Shown here: one piece after another, positions 47,101 to 57,200 of the stretch
Numbering within the stretch: the stretch's first letter is position 1
Layout: the number at the start of each line of letters is the position of its first letter
Source of the DNA: Marasmitruncus massiliensis
GTDB lineage: Bacteria; Bacillota; Clostridia; Oscillospirales; Ruminococcaceae
Assembly: GCF_900186535.1 (NCBI RefSeq)
Contig: NZ_FYDE01000005.1
Span: forward strand, 286,895-350,894
Reading direction: 5' to 3'
DNA: 64,000 bases
Program-made: the position numbers and the translations under genes
The notes under the pieces: model-generated
Database searches by the model: none
What the model saw: the letters and a program-made list of their open reading frames with translations, nothing else
Told to the model about the DNA's origin: nothing

Positions 47101-50100
47101 AAGGATCAGAATCCTCTAAGCACCGAATGGGAGATGAGCACTTACAACAATACCACCAAATATGGTACCGGAAACGGTAAGCTGGCTTGGCTCCAACTTG
47201 ATGGTGGACCGTCAGGTTTTCATGGAATGTATTTTTATGTACAAAAGGATAATGGCGTTTTAACCGGATACGAGAATCCTAATTATGAGGGAGTATATAC
47301 CTCCCCATTTAATGTGATAGGTGCAGGAACTGTTACTGTTACTGCTGTGCGTGTGGGTGACGCGGATTACAACGATGCCACAGTCAGCAAGGAAATCACC
47401 ATTGCAAAGGGCGATGCACCAAGCATTACTTATCCTACAGCGAGTAATATTGCATACGGACAAAAACTGTCTGACAGCAGCTTGACAGGTGGTAGCACAC
47501 AGTACGGTACATTCGCATGGACAAACGGTGATATTATTCCGACGGTTTCTAACAGCGGCTATGAGGTTACATTTACGCCAAACGCAGACACGATAAAAAA
47601 TTATGAAACTATTTCCGGCGTCACCGGCAATGTCAGCATTTCTGTAAGCAGGGCAACTCCTGTCGTTACCGTTAGCGCGGCAATTTCCGGAAATACGGGG
47701 AGCCGTCAGGCAACCCTGACCGCAACGGTGACCGGCTCGGGCGACGGAGATGTTCCTGCCGGTACGGTGCAGTTTGTCAATACCACCGGTGCCACCGGTG
47801 GCAGCTCGGTGAATATAGGCAGTGCCATAACGCTTGAAAATGGCACCGCATCCTTTGACTGGACAGGGCTTGCAGATCAGAGCTACACGGTCAAGGCAGT
47901 TTACAGCGGAAACAGCAATTACAATACCGCCGACAGTTCGGAGATGGAAGTGGATATTCGCAAGCAGAATCAGGCGGCGCTTGTCATTGGCAGCATCAGT
48001 CCCAAGACCTATGGAGACAACAACTTTGTCCTTTCCGCCACCGGAGGCAGCGGAACCGGAGCTGTGACCTTTGAAAGCTCTGACCCAACCATCGTCAGCA
48101 TTGCCGGTACCACAGCAACGATTCACAAGGCTGGTACCGTGACCATCACCTCTACCAAGGCGGCAAACAGCACCTATAATGAAGCAATCGCATCGGTATC
48201 CCTGACTGTTGGCAAAAAGACGCTGACCATTAAGGCGAATGATCAGCTGAACATTATCAAGGGTGCGGCAATGCCAGCGCTTACCTATATCGCAACAGGG
48301 CTTGTGGGCAGTGATACCTTTACCAGCCCGACCATATCAACTACAGCGACGGATACCGGCACCGTTGGAGAGTATGCCATTACGATCAGTGGCGGCACTC
48401 TTGCCAATGCTGACAGCTATTCCGTCACCTATACGAACGGCAAGCTGACGGTGGTCAACGTGGTTTACGCCGTAACTGTGACAAACGGAACCGGAGGCAG
48501 CAGCTACAGTGAGGGTCAGACCGTGACTATTACAGCAGATAGCCGAAACGGCTATACCTTCACCGGCTGGAGCAGTAGCGACGGGGTCACCTTTGCAAAC
48601 AGCACAGCAAGCACAACAACCTTTATTATGCCGGACAAGGCAGTTACTGTCACGGCAAATTACAGCAAAAACAACAGCGGTGACGGTGGCGGTTCTTCTG
48701 GTGGCGGCAGTTCTTCCTCTGGAGGAAGCTCTACTACAACGCCTGCCGCAACGCCGGAAAAGAAACCTGACCAGCCGGTAACGGCGGCGGCTCATGTTAC
48801 AGCAACAGCGGGGACGAATGGCGCGGCAAGCGCGTCCATCCCCGATAAAGCGGTAACCGACGCGATTGCGAAAGCACAAGCGGACGCAAGGACACAGGGC
48901 AAAACCGCAAACGGCATCTCCGTGGAGCTGAACGTCACCATGCCAAAGGGCGCAACCTCCCTGACGGCGGCTCTCACACGCAGCTCTTTGAATAGCCTTG
49001 TGAGTGCAGGCGTAAGCAGCCTTGAAATAGGCGGCTCCCTTGTCTCGGTAAGCTTTGATAAAAAGGCGCTGGCTGAAATCCAGAAGCAGAGCACCGGCAA
49101 TATCAGCATTGCCATTGCACCTAAGACAAACCTTTCCGTAGCGGCCAAAACCATGATTGGTACAAGACCGGTGTATGACATCACCGTGGGCTATGGCAGC
49201 GGCAAGAGTGTAGCAAGCTTCGGCGGTGGAATGGCGACGGTATCCATCCCTTATACACTGGGCAAGGGCGAAGCAGTCGGCGGCCTGTATGCGGTCTATG
49301 TAGACGCAAAGGGCAATGCGGCCCGTATTGCAGGTTCTGCCTATGACACAAACAGCGGCTGTGTGATTTTTACAACCACCCATTTCTCCCAGTACGGTAT
49401 CGGCTACACCGCACCGACAGCAAAGTTTACAGATATCAGCTCCCATTGGGCAAAGGAATCCATTGACTATGTGGTAGGCAGCGGGCTCCTCTCCGGCACC
49501 TCGGCAACCACCTTTGCGCCTGACACCGCCATGACCCGCGGAATGCTGGTAACGGCTCTCGGCAGACTGGCAGGCGTTGATGTGAAAGCATATACCACCA
49601 ACAGCTTTACCGATGTCAAACTCGGCAGCACGTTCCAGCCTTACATTGAATGGGCATACAAGAAAGGCATTGTGCAGGGAATCGGAAATCAGCAGTTTGC
49701 ACCGGACAGGGCGATTACCCGTGAGGAAATCGCGGTCATCTTTGCAAACTACGCAAAAGCAACCGGCTATACCCTGCCTGTGATGCGCAATGCCGCCACC
49801 TACGCGGATGCTTCCAGCATTGGCAGCACCTACAAAACGGCGGTCACAGCCATGCAGCAGGCGGGCATCATGATGGGTGGCACAGGCAATAAATTCAATC
49901 CAAAAACCAGTGCCACCCGCGCGGAGGTTTCCTCCATGCTGAGCCGCTATATTAAGCTGACCATTGATCCTGATACGGCACAGGGCTGGGCGAAAAACGA
50001 TGCCGGACAGTATCTGTACTACAAGGACGGCAAGGCTCTCGCCGGCACACAGACCATCGACGGCGTGAAGTATTTCTTCAACACCGACGGTTCACTGAAA

Positions 50101-50352
50101 ACCGGCTGGGTAAAGGACGGCGGCAACTGGCGCTTTTACTCTGGCAAAACCATGCTGGTAGGCTGGTGGGATCTTGGTGCGAATGGCAGCAATAAGACCT
50201 ATTACTTCACCAAGGACGGTCTGATGGTATCCGGCAAGTGGCTTGAGATCGATGGTAAATGGTATTATTTTTACACCGACGGCTCCCTTGCCAGAAGCAC
50301 CAAAATCGACGAGTACGAGGTGGATGAGAACGGAGTGAGAAAAATAAAGTAA
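44125..50352 (+). CDS. Giant SLH surface protein 4 (ZU5/beta-helix/Ig type; cassette 2)
   Basis: A 2075-aa exported protein starting at ATG 44125 (GGAGG 5 nt upstream; an in-frame TTG at 44095 is less likely). The signal peptide and acidic stretch are nearly identical to giant 5. From about residue 240 the sequence departs: a ZU5-like segment (240-390), a beta-helix region (400-780), Ig-like domains (785-1090), Big/MBG-type domains (1095-1450), an InlB-B-type repeat, Ser/Gly linker, the conserved pre-SLH domain (about 1555-1755), three SLH domains and choline-binding-type repeats. Its 3' end is identical to giant gene 3, so it looks like a mosaic of its two neighbours' ends. Confidence 0.87.
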   Translation: MEIKRMAEQINSVSVRKKAKRLLAAALALLMVNPITGYGVSAHEQETEIITAFAQLSDGIATQQLPVGAEESDIHLPDTLNVTVSISSSDTAKSTEEESQPDENIVEEPQTDETSDGDSTVSGNDAEEPQEDENSTVDSTATDSEATVVLDSGEVPLVATATGSAISADLEATETEQTETEEITSEERTLTGITWQINAERSGSDTFDSESAGAVFFYEPVLRSGYALADGVSLPQIEVRIEDGGRWTFSQSQTIDGIEITVKAEKDVFPEGAVLHAEKVTSTEDKEKIQSAVSKEVQSTDTAKTVMELVSFDITITDAEGNELQPDTSKGEVKVSFAQLPMVTEDTSPTQELKVFHMDDTLSDAQGLDTTVDQEDGTLEAPAEHFSLYTVALLTATAEDGEASVTNAEGAITYHATVEEAVVAALGMEGATVTLLKDPAVYVSIVDMKGEFTLDLNGKTWSGLGLDVGIASGSLKVHVKDSVGSGKMGTLACGMRSSATLAGGSYDKLDFSKFTHTTVTLDSILEDGYVYKNTDGTIHHVTEDEHSDKIIKNVSVKRQVSATLYDGTVVYCRSIDEALTKPNLVTIKLLDDIVRDDYVAATTEARTIDLNGKSWTCRTAGTALILRDCRNITITDSSAEAIGRISSTGGEAVISITGSNTENIVIEKGRYSNTGGMAIKLDADNSRMQLRINGGTFINETGGSVAILNGGTCHIFGGTFSGELSANTSVRLSGGSFSKIRLSSNYGSPLNHILGSERCYKANDGQKLTGEGTTYLENVEVIQAPITITGQNNPNTQEQIATVPLSVNVKKAATAVGEITYQWYQRHNGSEYTKIAGATTAQYFLQGSFLPGSYNFHCVVACDGLELTARESSNLVIEKITPTISLKLFEKDGTEIPNGGKCTTDAYFKVWLKYPDGTPAEVNGIRLSRLGQESNDSKPATWDGTEGCYITGALGDLYAGEVTLRAGFRDFSHETFNAVWSEEFTFTATKVKKDQNPLSTEWEMSTYNNTTKYGTGNGKLAWLQLDGGPSGFHGMYFYVQKDNGVLTGYENPNYEGVYTSPFNVIGAGTVTVTAVRVGDADYNDATVSKEITIAKGDAPSITYPTASNIAYGQKLSDSSLTGGSTQYGTFAWTNGDIIPTVSNSGYEVTFTPNADTIKNYETISGVTGNVSISVSRATPVVTVSAAISGNTGSRQATLTATVTGSGDGDVPAGTVQFVNTTGATGGSSVNIGSAITLENGTASFDWTGLADQSYTVKAVYSGNSNYNTADSSEMEVDIRKQNQAALVIGSISPKTYGDNNFVLSATGGSGTGAVTFESSDPTIVSIAGTTATIHKAGTVTITSTKAANSTYNEAIASVSLTVGKKTLTIKANDQLNIIKGAAMPALTYIATGLVGSDTFTSPTISTTATDTGTVGEYAITISGGTLANADSYSVTYTNGKLTVVNVVYAVTVTNGTGGSSYSEGQTVTITADSRNGYTFTGWSSSDGVTFANSTASTTTFIMPDKAVTVTANYSKNNSGDGGGSSGGGSSSSGGSSTTTPAATPEKKPDQPVTAAAHVTATAGTNGAASASIPDKAVTDAIAKAQADARTQGKTANGISVELNVTMPKGATSLTAALTRSSLNSLVSAGVSSLEIGGSLVSVSFDKKALAEIQKQSTGNISIAIAPKTNLSVAAKTMIGTRPVYDITVGYGSGKSVASFGGGMATVSIPYTLGKGEAVGGLYAVYVDAKGNAARIAGSAYDTNSGCVIFTTTHFSQYGIGYTAPTAKFTDISSHWAKESIDYVVGSGLLSGTSATTFAPDTAMTRGMLVTALGRLAGVDVKAYTTNSFTDVKLGSTFQPYIEWAYKKGIVQGIGNQQFAPDRAITREEIAVIFANYAKATGYTLPVMRNAATYADASSIGSTYKTAVTAMQQAGIMMGGTGNKFNPKTSATRAEVSSMLSRYIKLTIDPDTAQGWAKNDAGQYLYYKDGKALAGTQTIDGVKYFFNTDGSLKTGWVKDGGNWRFYSGKTMLVGWWDLGANGSNKTYYFTKDGLMVSGKWLEIDGKWYYFYTDGSLARSTKIDEYEVDENGVRKIK

Positions 50353-50405
50353 AACAGCCTATTTCACGGATAATCATTTAGCACCATGAAATCAGACGGA
50401 TTTTT

Positions 50406-50434
50406 GACCGCTTGTGCAGATTTTCGACCGCTTG
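50406..50434 (+). promoter_or_regulatory. Direct-repeat operator B3 and cassette 3 promoter region
   Basis: GACCGCTTG at 50406-50414 and 50426-50434; TTGAAA 50446-50451, 17-bp spacer, TACCCT 50469-50474. It lies only about 50 bp after the stop of giant gene 4, with no separate terminator. Confidence 0.7.
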
Positions 50435-50480
50435 ATCATAACCCATTGAAAACCTCTTGACAAAATGCTACCCTAATAAA

Positions 50481-50520
50481 AACTACCAGACTTCTGAAAA
50501 AGGAGGTCTGGTAGTTTTTT
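50481..50520 (+). terminator. Leader hairpin/attenuator of cassette 3
   Basis: AACTACCAGAC (50481-50491) pairs perfectly with GTCTGGTAGTT (50506-50516), then TTTT. Here it could also stop read-through from giant gene 4. Confidence 0.72.
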
Positions 50521-50549
50521 CGTTTCTGATAAGGGAAGGAGGAGGTTGT

Positions 50550-50924
50550 GTGAATGTTGCGTTGTGTGCGACATTTTTAGAAGAAGATGTTTGGGGAAGC
50601 CGTCTGTGTGCGGCCGCTTTTCCGCAAAAGCTTGACATTACGGAATGCAACAGCGCTCAGGCGCTTTTACGGATACTGGAGCTAAAGCCGTTCTCTTTTT
50701 TGACGGTAGCCTTAAATGGCGTGGCCGGATTGGAAGCGGTTCGGCAGCTCCGGTCGAAAGCGCCGGACATCCCTATTTTGTGGATTTCCGACGAGGACTA
50801 CAGTCTGTTTGGGTATCAGTACCGTGTGACCAGTTTTCTGTGCAGACCTGTACCGGACACAGAGCTTCGGGACGCGGTTTCAAGCTGTATGCGACTTGTG
50901 GAGAAAGGAGCGGGAAACTTATGA
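50550..50924 (+). CDS. Pseudo-receiver protein, type I (cassette 3)
   Basis: A 124-aa protein almost identical to the cassette 2 type I protein (differences near residue 8). It starts at GTG 50550 in place of ATG, with GGAGG 4 nt upstream, which may lower expression. The same catalytic residues are missing. Confidence 0.7.
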   Translation: MNVALCATFLEEDVWGSRLCAAAFPQKLDITECNSAQALLRILELKPFSFLTVALNGVAGLEAVRQLRSKAPDIPILWISDEDYSLFGYQYRVTSFLCRPVPDTELRDAVSSCMRLVEKGAGNL

Positions 50925-51223
50925 AACGCACGATTGCGCTTTGTGGCACAGATGAAAGTACCGCCCATGAGCTGGCGTGTTGCGGCAGATACCTTGTTTT
51001 GAACTTTATTGAAGAACCTGAACGGCGCGGGGATGTGAAACTGGCCTATTTCCTACGGGACGGCCCACTGGTGTCGCTGGCCGTCGTGGGCTATCCAGGC
51101 GCCGAGGGGCTTTCCGCTTGTGATTATTTGCGGTCGCAGAGCGGCTTGCCGCATATTTCATTTTCACCGGTATCAATGGATTGGCCGTTACCAGTGCGGA
51201 TAGACAAAATAGGAAAACAATAA
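50921..51223 (+). pseudogene. Truncated type II pseudo-receiver (cassette 3)
   Basis: The first 75 residues match the cassette 2 protein; then a 103-bp deletion between two GCAGAGCGG direct repeats (compare 43891-43899 and 43994-44002) shifts the frame. The product is 100 aa with an unrelated 25-residue tail and lacks the second half of the receiver fold, so it is probably non-functional. The downstream giant gene keeps its own SD. Confidence 0.75.
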
Positions 51224-51266
51224 GAAGAACCATGCCTTGAAAAGGCACGGAGCAATGGAGGTTATT

Positions 51267-54200
51267 ATGGAAATAAAACGAATGGCGGAGCACATAAACA
51301 GCGTTTCCGTCCGAAAAAAAGCAAAGCGGCTATTGGCGGCGGCGCTTGCTCTGCTGATGGTGAACCCGATTACAGGATATGGTGTTTCTGCTCATGAACA
51401 GGAAACAGAAATAATCACCGCTTTCGCGCAGCTGTCCGATGGAATTGCCACACAGCAGCTGCCGGTAGGTGCGGAGGAATCGGACATTCATCTGCCCGAT
51501 ACGCTGAATGTGACAGTCAGTATTTCTTCTGCCGATACGGCAAAAAGCACTGAGGAGGAATCCCAACCCGACAAAACTGCTACGGAAGAATCCGAACCTG
51601 ACGAGAGCATTGCGGAAGAACCACAGACAGATGGAACCGCAGACAGGGATTCCACCGTTTCGGGAAATGACGCGGAGGAATCGCAGGAAGAAGAAAATAG
51701 CGCAGAGGACAACACCGCTACCGACAGCGAGGCTACAGTGGTCTTGGATAGCGGCGAAGTGCCTTTAGCCGCAAGCACCACCGGTTCTGCAATCAGCGCG
51801 GATTTAGAGGCTGCGGAAACCGAGCAGGCGGAAACTGAGGAAATCACCTCGGAAGAGCGGACGCTGACGGGCATCACATGGCAAATCAATGCGGAGCGCA
51901 GCGGTTCGGACACCTTTGATTCCGAAAGCGCAGGTGCGGTATTCTTCTATGAGCCGGTTCTGCGGTCGGGCTATGCCCTGGCGGATGGCGTGAGTCTGCC
52001 GCAGATTACTGTGACGGTGGGCGCACCCGTAGTGGTAGGGCTGGTCACCGCCTTTAATGCGCTTGCGGACGATATCCGCTGGCAGTCGGTGGAGTATGGC
52101 ACGGCGCAGGAGCAGTTAAACCTCCCCAAAACCCTGTCTGCCATGGCGGAGGGTGAAGCGGTGCAGGCTTCTGTAACATGGGAAGCCGAACCTGCCTATG
52201 ACGCAAATACCAAGGGTCTGTATCTCTTCACGGCAAGGCTTGCTGAGGGATTTCGCACCACAGCGGAGCTACCCCATCTCGCCGTTGTGGTGCGTGCACC
52301 AGAGATGCGGATGGCACGCAGCTTTGGCGGAGGCGCACAGGAAGCCGATCCATTCCTGATTGGCACGGCAGCGCAGCTTGCCGAGATTGCCGCGCTGACC
52401 AATGCTGGTCAGCTTGAAACGATCTTTCTTGGTACGTCCAGCGGCAAGGTATACTTAAAGCTGGACAATGACATTGACCTTTCGGGCTATAACGCCGACG
52501 GCGGCTGGACGCCCGTCGGAACTGGCACAAACAACTTCAAGGGCAGCTTTGACGGTGACAATCATATGATTACCGGGCTTACCCTTAATCGCCCCGATGA
52601 CTACTTTCAGGGGCTGTTCGGATATATCGGCAACGGCGGAATGGTGCAAAACATAGGTGTGGTGGATGCCAGTGTCAGTGGCAAAGACTATGTCGGCGGC
52701 GTGGCGGGATATGTTTATGGCGGCACGGTGCAAAACTGCTATGTCACCGGCAATGTCAGCGGCGCAGGCTTTGTCGGCGGCGTGGCGGGGCAGGTTGACA
52801 GCTACGGCACCATGAAAAACTGCTACAACACCGGCAGTGTCAGCGGCACAAGCAAGGTCGGCGGTGTGACAGGGCGTATTAACGGTGGCACCGTACAAAG
52901 TTGCTACAACACCGGCAGCGTCATCGGTACCGGAGACTATGTCGGCGGCGTGGCTGGGGATACTAGCGGCGGCGATGGGATGCAAAACTGCTACAACACC
53001 GGCAGCGTCAGCGGCGCAGGCTTTGTCGGCGGTGCGGTGGGCTTGCTTGACGGTGGCACCGCGCAAAGCTGCTACAGCACCGGCAGTGTCATCGGCACCG
53101 GTCAATATGTCGGCGGCGTAGCGGGACGGGCTGTAACCAGCACACTGCAAAACTGTGCTGCGCTGAACCCTTCTGTTTCTGGCGGCAGCAATGCGGGCCG
53201 TGTGGCGGGGAATATTATGGGCGGCACTCCCTCCGGCAACATCGCCTTTGGCGGCATGACGGTAAACGGCAGCACAGCAACAGGGGGTTCGGCAGACAAT
53301 AATAACGGCGCAGACACGACTGTTGCCGCCCTCAAGGCGGATACAGCCGGTGTGCTTTCTAGTCTATTCACCTCAGCAAACGGCTGGGAATACACAGCGG
53401 GCGGGCTGCCCATCCTCACCGGTTTTGCCGCGGATGTACAGGACAGCACCATGCCTGTGCACATCGCAGACGGCACCGATCCGAATTTCCGTGGCGAGGG
53501 CACGGAAGCAAACCCCTACCAAATCAGCACCCCTGCCCAGCTTGCCAAGCTGGCGGAGCTTGTGAATGATGCGGCTACCAACGCAGCTTATGGCGGTACA
53601 ATGGTTTATTATAAGCTGATGAATCCTCTCAATCTTTCGGGCTATGCCACGGGTGAGGGCTGGGTACCCATCGGAGTTCATTCAGCAAAACCGTTTAATG
53701 GTATATTTAACGGTAACGGCAACCAAATCACAGGGCTGACCATCAATCGTACCGGCAGTATAAATCAGGGGCTTTTCGGACATATCGGCGGTGGCGGCAT
53801 GGTGGAAAATCTTGGTGTGGTGAATGTCAGCGTCAACGGCGGGGATAATACCGGCGGCGTGGCAGGATATGTCGGTGGCGGCATAGTGGAAGATTGCTAT
53901 GTCACCGGCAGTGTCAGTGGTAATGATGCGGTAGGGGGCGTGACGGGATATGTCAATTTCGGTGGTAGGGTGCAAAGCTGCTATGCCACAGGGCAGGTAA
54001 CCGCCACAGGAAGCACCGTGAATGCCGGCGGCTTGGTAGGGCGTGTACAAGATGGCACGGTAACAAACTGCGCCGTACTGAACTCCGGTGTAACAGCGAT
54101 ATCCACCGCCCAGGGTATCGGCCGTGTAACGGGTCGTCTGCAAAGTGGCGGCCTCTCCGGCAACATCGCCTTTAGCGGCATGTCGGTGATGGTGGGCGGT

Positions 54201-57200
54201 ACTCCGAAAAGCATCACCGACAGCGCAACCGGCTTAGACGGCGCGGGCCAAAACAAAGCCGCACTGCAAACAGCGGACGCTTTCCCCGCAGTGTTTATAA
54301 ATAGCCCGTGGACATACACAGCAGGCAAGCTGCCCGGCTTGGGCGGCACAGCGGCGGATATGCCTGCGTACTTACAGGCGGAGGGCGCAGCCCCCTTTGA
54401 GGGTGCGGGAACTTCCAGTGAAAACCCCTTCCTTATCAAAACCGAGGAGGATCTCGCAAGGCTGGCGCAGTTTACAAATGCGGGGGATAACTTTTACTCC
54501 CAGTATTTTAGGCTGGAAAATAACCTTGACCTTTCAGGTTATGCAACCGGCGGGGGCTGGGTTCCCATTGGAACAGACGATATGGCAACCTTCAAGGGTA
54601 TCTTTAACGGCAACGGCAAGACGATAACAGGGCTGACCATCAACCGCCCCGATGCCAACTATCAGGGGCTGTTCGGATATATCGGCACAGGCGGCACGGT
54701 GCAAAGCTTAGGTATACTAAATGCTAGCGTCAGCGGAAAAATCTCCGGCAGCGTGGCGGGGCGAGTTGACGGCACGTTGGAAAACTGCTACAGCACTGGC
54801 AGCGTCAGCGGTGAAAGCAGTGTCGGCGGCGTGGCAGGTATGGTTGACGGCACGGTTAAAAACTGCTACAGCACCGGCAGCGTCAGCGGTATAAGCAATG
54901 TCGGCGGCGTGGCGGGGATTCTTTACGGCACGGTGATAAACTGCTACAGTACCGGCAGCATCAGCGGCACAAACTATATCGGCGGTGTGGCGGGGTATGT
55001 GACTACTGCCGCCAGCTCCGTGCAAAACTGCGCCGCGCTCAATCCCTCCGTTTCCGGCAGCAGCAATGTCGGTCGTGTTGCGGGGGATGTTTACAATGCA
55101 ACCCTCACAAGCAACTACGCCTACACCGGCATTTCCAGTACATGGGATAACAAAGGAATCAATGCAAAGGACGGTGCGGATTTAACCTCCGCCACCCTCT
55201 TTGGCGGCAATTTCTGGACGAATGCGGCCAACTGGGACACCTCCGCTTGGGATTCTGGCATATGGACTTTCGCAGACGGCAAGCTGCCCACCCTAAAGAA
55301 TATTGCAGGGCAAAGCGGCGCGCCGGAGCGGTATCTGCTTAATCTTTCTACCGATGCACTGTCTGTGATTCTTTCGGGAACGGATGTAAGCGGCAGCGGC
55401 AGTGCCTACACCGCCCTTGCCAGCGCCAACTCGCAGACGGTCACGGTAAACGTCACCGGCATGGAGCGCTGGACAGAACCGGATGTGACCATCACGGCAA
55501 AAAATGCGGCTGACAGCGGCGTCATAAGCGTGACCTCCGTAGAAAACGGCAGCGGCACGTTTGACATTCCTGCCGTTTTTTCCGGCGGTATCATCATCAC
55601 CACCCAATCGGTCAGCAATCCCAACAATAAGCAAGATGTCACCCTCACAGTAAACAAGAGGGAGTTGACGGCGGCGGACTTTACAATTGACCCGAGTGAC
55701 AGAATTACTCCCTATAGCGGTGTGATACAGTCGCTTCCCGTCATCGCACCCAGCGGAGCGGGTGCTGTAACGCTGAAATATGACGGCACAGCGACCCCTC
55801 CGGCAAATGCCGATACCTATGCGGTGACGGCGAATGTAACCGCTGGAACGGTGTATAACGTAGCAACCGATATTTCGCTGGGTAATTTCAGCATTGCGCC
55901 CAAGTCAGTTACCATCACAGGTGTAACCGCACCAGCCCGCACCTATGACGGTACCACCTCCGTTGCGCTTGCCGGCGGAAGCCTTACCGGCGTGGAGAGT
56001 GGCGATGCTGCAAACCTAAGCTTTACTCTCGGCACAGGCACAACAGAGGACGCAAATGCGGGAACTAACAAGCCGGTCACGATAACCGGCGTTGCCCTGA
56101 CCGGCACGGCTGCGGACAACTACACCCTAACGCAGCCTACCGGCGTAACGGTGAACATCACCCAAAAACCGCTGACCATTTCCTCCGCTACGGCAGCAAA
56201 CAAACAGTATGACGGTAATCTGGACGCTACGGTTACAGATGTGGTGTTTAGCGGTTTGGTTGACAGCGAGAATTTTGTGATTGGTACCGACTATACCGCC
56301 ACAGGCTCGTTTGACAACGCAGATGTTGGCACTGGAAAAACCGTCACCATAACACCCATACTCAATTCTACGGAAATGGCGAATAATTACAGCCTTCTCG
56401 GCACGGTTAATGCAACCGCCAATATCACCGCCAAACAGATTGACGGCACGGTTTCCATCGTCGTAACCCAAGGCGGCGGCGATTCTGGCAGAATCGATGC
56501 GGGTGATACCCTCACGGCGAACACCGGCGGCATTACGCCCCATGATGCAACCCTTTCCTACCAGTGGTATCGGAATGGAACCCCAATCAGCAGTGCCACC
56601 GGTACAACCTACACGATAGCAGGCATAGGCACCGACCCGGTTGGTTCACTCATCACTGTGCGGGTAACGGGAACGGGCAACTATGCGGGCAGCAAGACGA
56701 GCGACCCGGTGGAAATCGGCAGAATCCCACTGGGAGGCAGTGTTTCCATCGACGGAACAACCGCCTTGGGCGAAACGCTGACGCTGAATACCGCTTCCCT
56801 GACACCGAGCGACGCAACCACCTCCATCGAGTGGCTTCGTGAGGGCAGCATAATCAGTGGTGCGGTCGGCAGCAGTTACACCATCACCAGAAGTGATCTT
56901 GGAAAAATAATCTCCGTGCAGGCGACCGGCACAGGTAATTACAACGGCACAATAACCGCAGAAAAGGCAGTCCCTGCAGTCGTGCCCGATGCGCCGGTAC
57001 TGACCGCCACGGCGGGCAACACGCAAATTACGCTGAACTGGACAGTGCCCTTTAACGGCGGCAGCGCGATTACGAAATATCAAATTTCCAGCGATAACGG
57101 CACGAATTGGACGGATGCCGGACTTGTGACCACCCATACCGTTACCGGGCTGACCAATGGCACAGCCTATACCTTTAAGCTTCGGGCAGTCAATGGAGTT

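Noticed and set aside
48337-49446. Long minus-strand open frame (369 aa) opposite giant gene 4, with similar ones opposite giants 1, 2 and 5 (e.g. 15701-16561, 30989-31906, 58119-58913)
   Set aside because: They lie opposite the conserved pre-SLH/SLH/wall-binding coding region, have no ribosome-binding sites, and arise from the codon bias of the sense gene.
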